Positions 59,268 through 64,000 of a stretch of 64,000 nucleotides of DNA are shown here, piece by piece. The position numbers and the translations under genes are program-made. Every line of letters starts with the position of its first letter. The first letter of the stretch is position 1. The notes beneath the pieces are model-generated. The model was not told where the DNA came from and ran no database searches. It saw only the letters and a list, made by a program, of their open reading frames with translations. Location of the stretch: assembly GCA_033065855.1 (NCBI GenBank), contig JAVXUO010001376.1:186001-250000 (forward strand), given 5' to 3'. The DNA is from Escallonia rubra. Its lineage: Eukaryota; Streptophyta; Magnoliopsida; Escalloniales; Escalloniaceae.

Positions 59268-59545
59268 ATAGGAAGGAAGCAGGAGTGAATGGGACTAAGA
59301 ACCCTGCTAAATGGCATAATAACATTAGGGTTCCTAGAAATGGAAATGGCCAGTACAATGGAGTACAATGGTGGCCAGGGCGTCGAGGGTACATACGCCA
59401 CACCTCATAGGAAGGAAGCAGGAGTGAGTGGGACTAAGAACCCTGCTACATGGCCTAATAACATTAGGGTTCCTAGAAATGGAAATGGCCAGTACAATGG
59501 TGGCCAGGGAGTCAAGGGTACATACGCCCCATCTCATAGGAGGAA
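59268..59545 (+). repeat. Tandem duplication of about 140 bp within the gag fossil
   Basis: The unit with ggaagcaggagtga.tgggac, aataacattagggttcctag and ggccagtacaatgg occurs twice in a row. Confidence 0.88.
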
Positions 59546-59803
59546 CCCATAAAGGATTAATAGGTTTCAAAATCATATGTTCGAGGAGCTAACCGATAAC
59601 GGTCAAATAAATGATAGGGAAAGGTTGGGTTACAGATTTGTACTGAACTACCTCATGGATTCCACCAAGTTGGAATGGGCCAGAGATTTGGGCCTATCGA
59701 CAGGCCTTTATATCGAAAACAATACCCTGATGATATCGACCAGCTAGAAATACCTAAAGGGGTAAAGGTCCCCGAATTCAGTCTGTTTCATGGCGAAAGA
59801 AAT

Positions 59804-61072
59804 TGAAACCAATAAAATAACCCTAGAGCCGGGGGGGGGGGTGAATAGGGTTTTAAGACTACTTTAAAATTTAACAAACAACAAACATCAATCTCAATAA
59901 CACAAATAAGCAAACAACCAATCTCAACACAAATAAAAAACAATAATGTAAAGAGAGAAGAGTTTAGAGATACTTGACAAGGAGAATTAAATGGTTCGGC
60001 TTGATATACCCATAAGCCTATGTCCACCCCTTCAAGGAAGTCCCTTGAAAGGCCCTAGAATCCACTAGTATAATCTTCCTTACGGGTCAAGATCGAACCT
60101 CTTACAATCCCTTGATGCTATATGCCCACATCAAGAACAAGCTTTGACAAACCCAAAGCTCCAAAGCTTGACAACCCTAAGCTTTGATACAAGAACCTTT
60201 CAATAAAGAAATGTGTACAAGATTTCACTCTTAAGAAGTAGATGAGTACAAGTTGAAGTATTACAACAAGAGAGATGAGTGTATGATGACTTATGAAAGT
60301 GTATCTCTCTCTAATGTAAGCTCACAATAAATGCGCTCTTGAAAAGGATGAGAAATCAATGAAAACAAGAGAGATTTGAACAATTGCTTTTGATCTTTGA
60401 GAATATGAAAGATAGGAGAGCTTTGAATGCAATTGATGAATGAAAACAATGCCCAAGAAGAGTATTTATAGAGCTGGGAATAAATATGACCGTTTGGGGT
60501 TAGGTGGGGCATTAAATGCGCCAAACGGTAAATGCAGTCGACTGCAATGCACCATTGCAGTCGACTGTAACCCAAAAAGTAGCCGTTGGAAATTCAAATT
60601 TCCAACTTGCAGTCGACTGCAATGCAATGCGGTCGACTGTAATAGGCTACTGGAAGTATTGCATTCGACTGCATTCCAATGCAGTCGACTGTAATACCCT
60701 ACTGCCCAACTTGCAATCGACTGCATTCCTGAAAATGCAGTTTCCTATTTTTAAAGCATGAAAAACTTTTTATGCATGCAAGGGAAACCTATGGGCAAGT
60801 TCTAGGTATATAGTCATCGTAACGATCATCTCTCTATGTCTAGTTTACAAAGACGGAAATAAAAGCATGAAAACTTCAATCGACGAATTTCTTCTTTGAT
60901 GCGTTCCGTTGAGAGTCTTTGATTGTGTTGCTCGTCTAATAATCCGTTTGTATGAGTATGAGATTGTTCATATTGCTTCATCAACTGAATGCATGTTAGA
61001 CAGCATAATCATCAATGTTAGTTATCATCAAAATCAAATATAATCCTAGGTTAAATAACCGTAGGGTTAACA
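59804..61072. mobile_element. Solo LTR, 1,269 bp, nested in the gag fossil
   Basis: It starts TGAAACC and ends TTAACA, with TG...CA ends. It is flanked by the 5-bp direct repeat GAAAT (59,799-59,803 and 61,073-61,077). It contains a poly-G stretch near its left end and a cluster of the palindrome GCAGTCGACTGC. No internal coding region. Because it interrupts the gag fossil, it inserted later. Confidence 0.75.
60533..60735. repeat. Cluster of GCAGTCGACTGC palindromes
   Basis: About eight full or partial copies of GCAGTCGACTG(C/T) at irregular spacing, separated by short variable stretches, inside the solo LTR. Each is a self-complementary 12-mer around a SalI site. Confidence 0.88.
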
Positions 61073-61640
61073 GAAATCAATCGACCGTCGAACACATTGT
61101 TAGGTTTACCTTCAAGTGTGGAGAGTTGAGTCAAATTGACTGGATTAAGTTAAAGTGGTTTCAGTACTCATTGACTGGGGTGGCATTCTCGTGGTTTGCA
61201 AATTTGCCGCCTAATTCAGTATTTTCTTTCAGGGACATGGAAGCTTTATTCCATGCTCAGTTCTTCAAAATAGAACCCGAGATTTCTCTGGCCAATTTTG
61301 CTAGATTGAAGCAATATTCAGGGGAAAGTGCAAAGAAGTTCTTAGAAAGATTTAAAGCTTCAAAAAATAAATGTCATTTTCAAATGCCAGAGTCTGAGTT
61401 GACGAATCCAGCTCTCAATGGGTTAGATCTAGAAATTAGAAAAAAAGTTTGAAGGAATGGAATTCAAGAATGTGTTCAAGTTATCTTCTAGGATAACCTG
61501 ATATGAAACTATGTTGAGGAAAGAGCATATTAAGAAGAATTCCTCGAGAGGAACTTATTATCAAGATCCTATCGATCTAGAAGTGGATGCCGCAGAAATG
61601 GTTGGTAAAAAACTAGCCAAAAACTTATTATAAAGATTCA

Positions 61641-62755
61641 TAGGTAACTTTTACCAAAGTTACCTATGAAACTTGGTAAAAGTCAAAAACCTTATTAGGC
61701 TGCCCCCGAGACAGCCAAAGTTGAATCACTCACCTCTGTTGAGGAAATACTCGTTCAATATAAACAAAGTAGACCAGACCTTCGACCACCTCCTGAAGAT
61801 AAAGTTTATCCAACTTCAAGGTCCTCTTAGGACCCTCTTGTTCGAAAGTCGTGCACTTATGTCCAACTCTTCATCTGGCATCAATTTTGACGGAAAAGCC
61901 CAACTCTTTTGTCGATACGTTTTATTCTTAAATCGTTTTAAATTCTTTGAGGCCGTATACATCGTGAATTTTTGCGCCCCACCTCTTACAATTTTTTCCC
62001 CGTCATTTCTGAAAGGACAGAAACAAAAAGCAAACCAAAGAAAATGGTGAAGTCTTCGTCAATTAGGCTTGGAACAGATGGGCCAGAAGAAAATGGTGAA
62101 GTCTTCGTCAATTTGGCCTGGAACAGATGGGCCATAAGAAAGTGGTGAAGTCTTCGGCAATGGAAAGTGGGAATTGACAGCGTCATTTTCGGTGCAAATG
62201 ATGCTATTGTGACTTCAAGAGGTATCCATACTTGTGTAGTGTGGATCAAACTACAATGACAGGTATCGGACCATGGTGGAGCTGGAATGTTACTCAGGCA
62301 TCTTGATGCCAAAATTGCTGGCAATTTTGATCGAAAAGCCCAACTCTTTTGTCGATACGTTTATTCTTAAATCGTTTTAAATTCTTTGAGGCCGTGTCTA
62401 TCGTGAATTTTTGCGCCCCACCTGTTACAATTTTTTCCCCGTCATTTCTGAAAGAACAGGAACAAAAAGCAAACCAAAGAAAATGGTGAAGTCTTCGTCA
62501 ATTAGGCCTGGAACAGATGGGCCATAAGAAAATGGTGAAGTCTTGGCCTGGAACAGATGGGCCATAAGAAAATGGTGAAGTCTTCGTCAATGGAAAGTGG
62601 GAATTGACAGCGTCATTTCCGGTGCAAATGATGCTATTGTGACTTCAAGAGGTATCCATACTTGTGGTTGTGGAGTGTGGATCAAACTACAATGACAGGT
62701 ATCGGACCATGGTGGAGCTGGAATGTTACTCAGGGATGTCTCTATTCGAAAGCTC
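61641..62755. repeat. Two-copy tandem repeat of about 441 bp with an inner 49-bp repeat
   Basis: aaaagcccaactcttttgtc occurs at about 61,894 and 62,335, and the following sequence is nearly the same in both units. Inside, a 49-bp unit (aagaaaatggtgaagtcttc ... cagatgggcc) is repeated two to three times. Frames here are short and unrecognised. Confidence 0.85.
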
Positions 62756-62759
62756 TTTT

Positions 62760-64000
62760 CGGGGTATACTTCTCACTTTAGCCATCTTGTTTGCTATTCA
62801 TGAATAAACACCGTCACACTAGGAATATCTTGACCCCCTCTTACTTGAAATTTAGTTTCCTCCAATATCTCAAAAATCTAATATGAAGAAGTATAGAAAA
62901 ATGATATTGTGACTGCCAGAAACCAAATGGAGGAGGAGTAAACTATTTTGTCGTGAGTATTCATTTCAATGATTCGTAGTTTGGACACGCATAGCTATGG
63001 AGGAACAGAAGAAAATGGAAGGAAAACATTCAGAAGTTGTAAGCACTTAAAAGTACTCGAAGTATGTTCAGTTCCCCACAATAATTCATGATGAATGAGA
63101 TCCCTAATTAACAAACTTCTGATCTGAAAAATGATTTCATGGTTAATAACATAGACTTCGCGTCTATATTGGTCAACTTGTATCTAAGCTATTGACACGT
63201 AATTTTCACTCCTAAGCTTCAAAATATTCCATATGAGGATTATGCTGGTCAGTCAATCTAACAAATATATCTTTAATCAGGGTTCAAGATAAAATCCTCT
63301 ACATTTTCTTTGACTAGTTACGATGCACACTTAAGTTGGTTTGGTTTGAAGATTTACGGGAAACCGAACCAACCATGTATCATCGGTTTGAAAAAATAAA
63401 AATTGTAGTTGAATGGTATAAATATGCTCACCACATAATTATTTTGTGTCAGAAAAAGAACTTCAAAAGTATGTTTTCCCACACTTTGAGCGATAAGGCG
63501 AGAAGAATATGGAATGTGGATCTAGACGAAACTTTGCAAGATCTAGTATTGCTAATTGAGTATAACACACTATTAAAACACCTCATTTGTACTAGATAGA
63601 CGGTAAAATCTGTTCAATAAAATCATGATCAGCAACTCCAGTAGCAACTAATAAAACACCTCGTTAAAAAGCCTCAGCAAAGTAAAATCTGTTCAATAAA
63701 ATCAGACAAAATTCAATGTCTTTGTATGGTGTGTATGTTTAGTTAAACGTATAATTGGGTTGTCCACTTACTCATTTTGTACTAGATAGACGGTAAATAA
63801 AACTACGTGATGTATTACCATGAGATTAACAAAATAGTTTCCTTTAATGATGAGCAAACACTTCGATCTCTCAGTTAGTTAGAGAGTCTAATATAAGTAC
63901 ATCAAATATATCCATCTAGAAAAGTATGAAAAGGGAAGGGCAGCATCAAAGGTTCAACTATTATCACTGACTTTGAAACAGAATTGATAAACAAAAGAAA
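62760..64000. other. Intergenic, nothing firm
   Basis: AT-rich sequence. A plus-strand frame at 63,336-63,599 (with HTLSDKARRIWNVDLDETLQ) is vaguely like a retroelement gag piece but cannot be assigned. agtaaaatctgttcaataaa and gtactagatagacggtaaa each occur twice at about 63,585-63,800, a short local repeat. Confidence 0.5.

Larger units (their letters stand above)
58381..61640 (+). mobile_element. Gypsy-type retrotransposon fossil, gag region, partial
   Basis: An LTR end (…gcaaaca to 58,547) is followed by a primer-binding-like ttggcacgcccaatgtgac and a gag leader (from about 58,590, MSSTRSNVVRQIG). A gag core with a retrotrans_gag-type pattern (FSWFANLPPNSVFSF, FLERFKASKNKC) lies at about 61,075-61,600. 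A 1.27-kb solo LTR splits the region. No protease, RT or integrase was found. It is broken in several places and looks older than the Tat-lineage element. Confidence 0.75.

Noticed and set aside
60440-60761. Frames full of STAFQCSRLQ-type repeats
   Set aside because: They come from the palindrome cluster in the solo LTR.
63336-63599. Possible gag-like frame near the window end
   Set aside because: Too short and too weak to assign; no ends or neighbouring domains seen.

Overview
This window is plant nuclear DNA, most likely from a eudicot. It is AT-rich, has spliced genes with GT-AG introns, carries tau-class glutathione S-transferase (GSTU) genes and a plant GT14 glycosyltransferase, and is full of plant mobile-element families: a Ty3/gypsy Tat-lineage element with a second, archaeal-type RNase H, CACTA, Helitron, Stowaway and hAT-like elements, and solo LTRs. 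The species cannot be named from the sequence. Host coding sequence is only a few percent of the window.

Region 1 (1-13,540) is a tandem GSTU array on the minus strand. There are two complete two-exon genes of 225 codons (563-1845 and 9966-11077) and a broken exon-1 copy between them (8789-9106). The two good genes lie in a duplicated block (1-about 3,270 and 9,406-about 13,540). Later insertions make the copies differ: a MITE in copy 1, a perfect 101-bp palindrome and other sequence in copy 2, and a 171-bp duplication in the copy 1 intron. A TIR element (3790-4876) and simple repeats lie between the copies.

Region 2 (13,540-25,400) has a GC-rich 40-bp G-box repeat, a Stowaway MITE, and one well-preserved GT14 gene on the minus strand. 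That gene's two exons (24723-24205 and 18040-17402) are separated by a 6.2-kb intron holding a solo LTR with a target-site duplication and several tandem duplications.

Region 3 (25,850-36,670 and 52,220-58,380) is a network of diverged segmental duplications. They are built around a small two-exon gene on the minus strand that encodes a putative secreted peptide precursor. The best copy (57,437-57,781) predicts 69 residues with a signal peptide and a C-terminus AVRGSPSKSGGGSNRHP. At least three other copies are damaged by a lost splice site, a frameshift, a CACTA insertion in the intron or a deletion. One duplicate pair preserves the empty site of a Helitron, which gives its exact ends (28,215-29,580). 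The peptide family is the most interesting candidate for an undescribed system here.

Region 4 (37,760-47,476) is a 9.7-kb Tat-lineage LTR retrotransposon inserted into this network. It has 406-bp LTRs about 3-4% apart, a 5-bp target duplication, a broken gag-pol, an antisense gene with its own TATA box, and a 17-unit 40-bp array. Region 5 (58,380-64,000) holds a second, older gypsy gag-region fossil split by a 1.27-kb solo LTR, and tandem repeats. No tRNA, rRNA or CRISPR was recognised.
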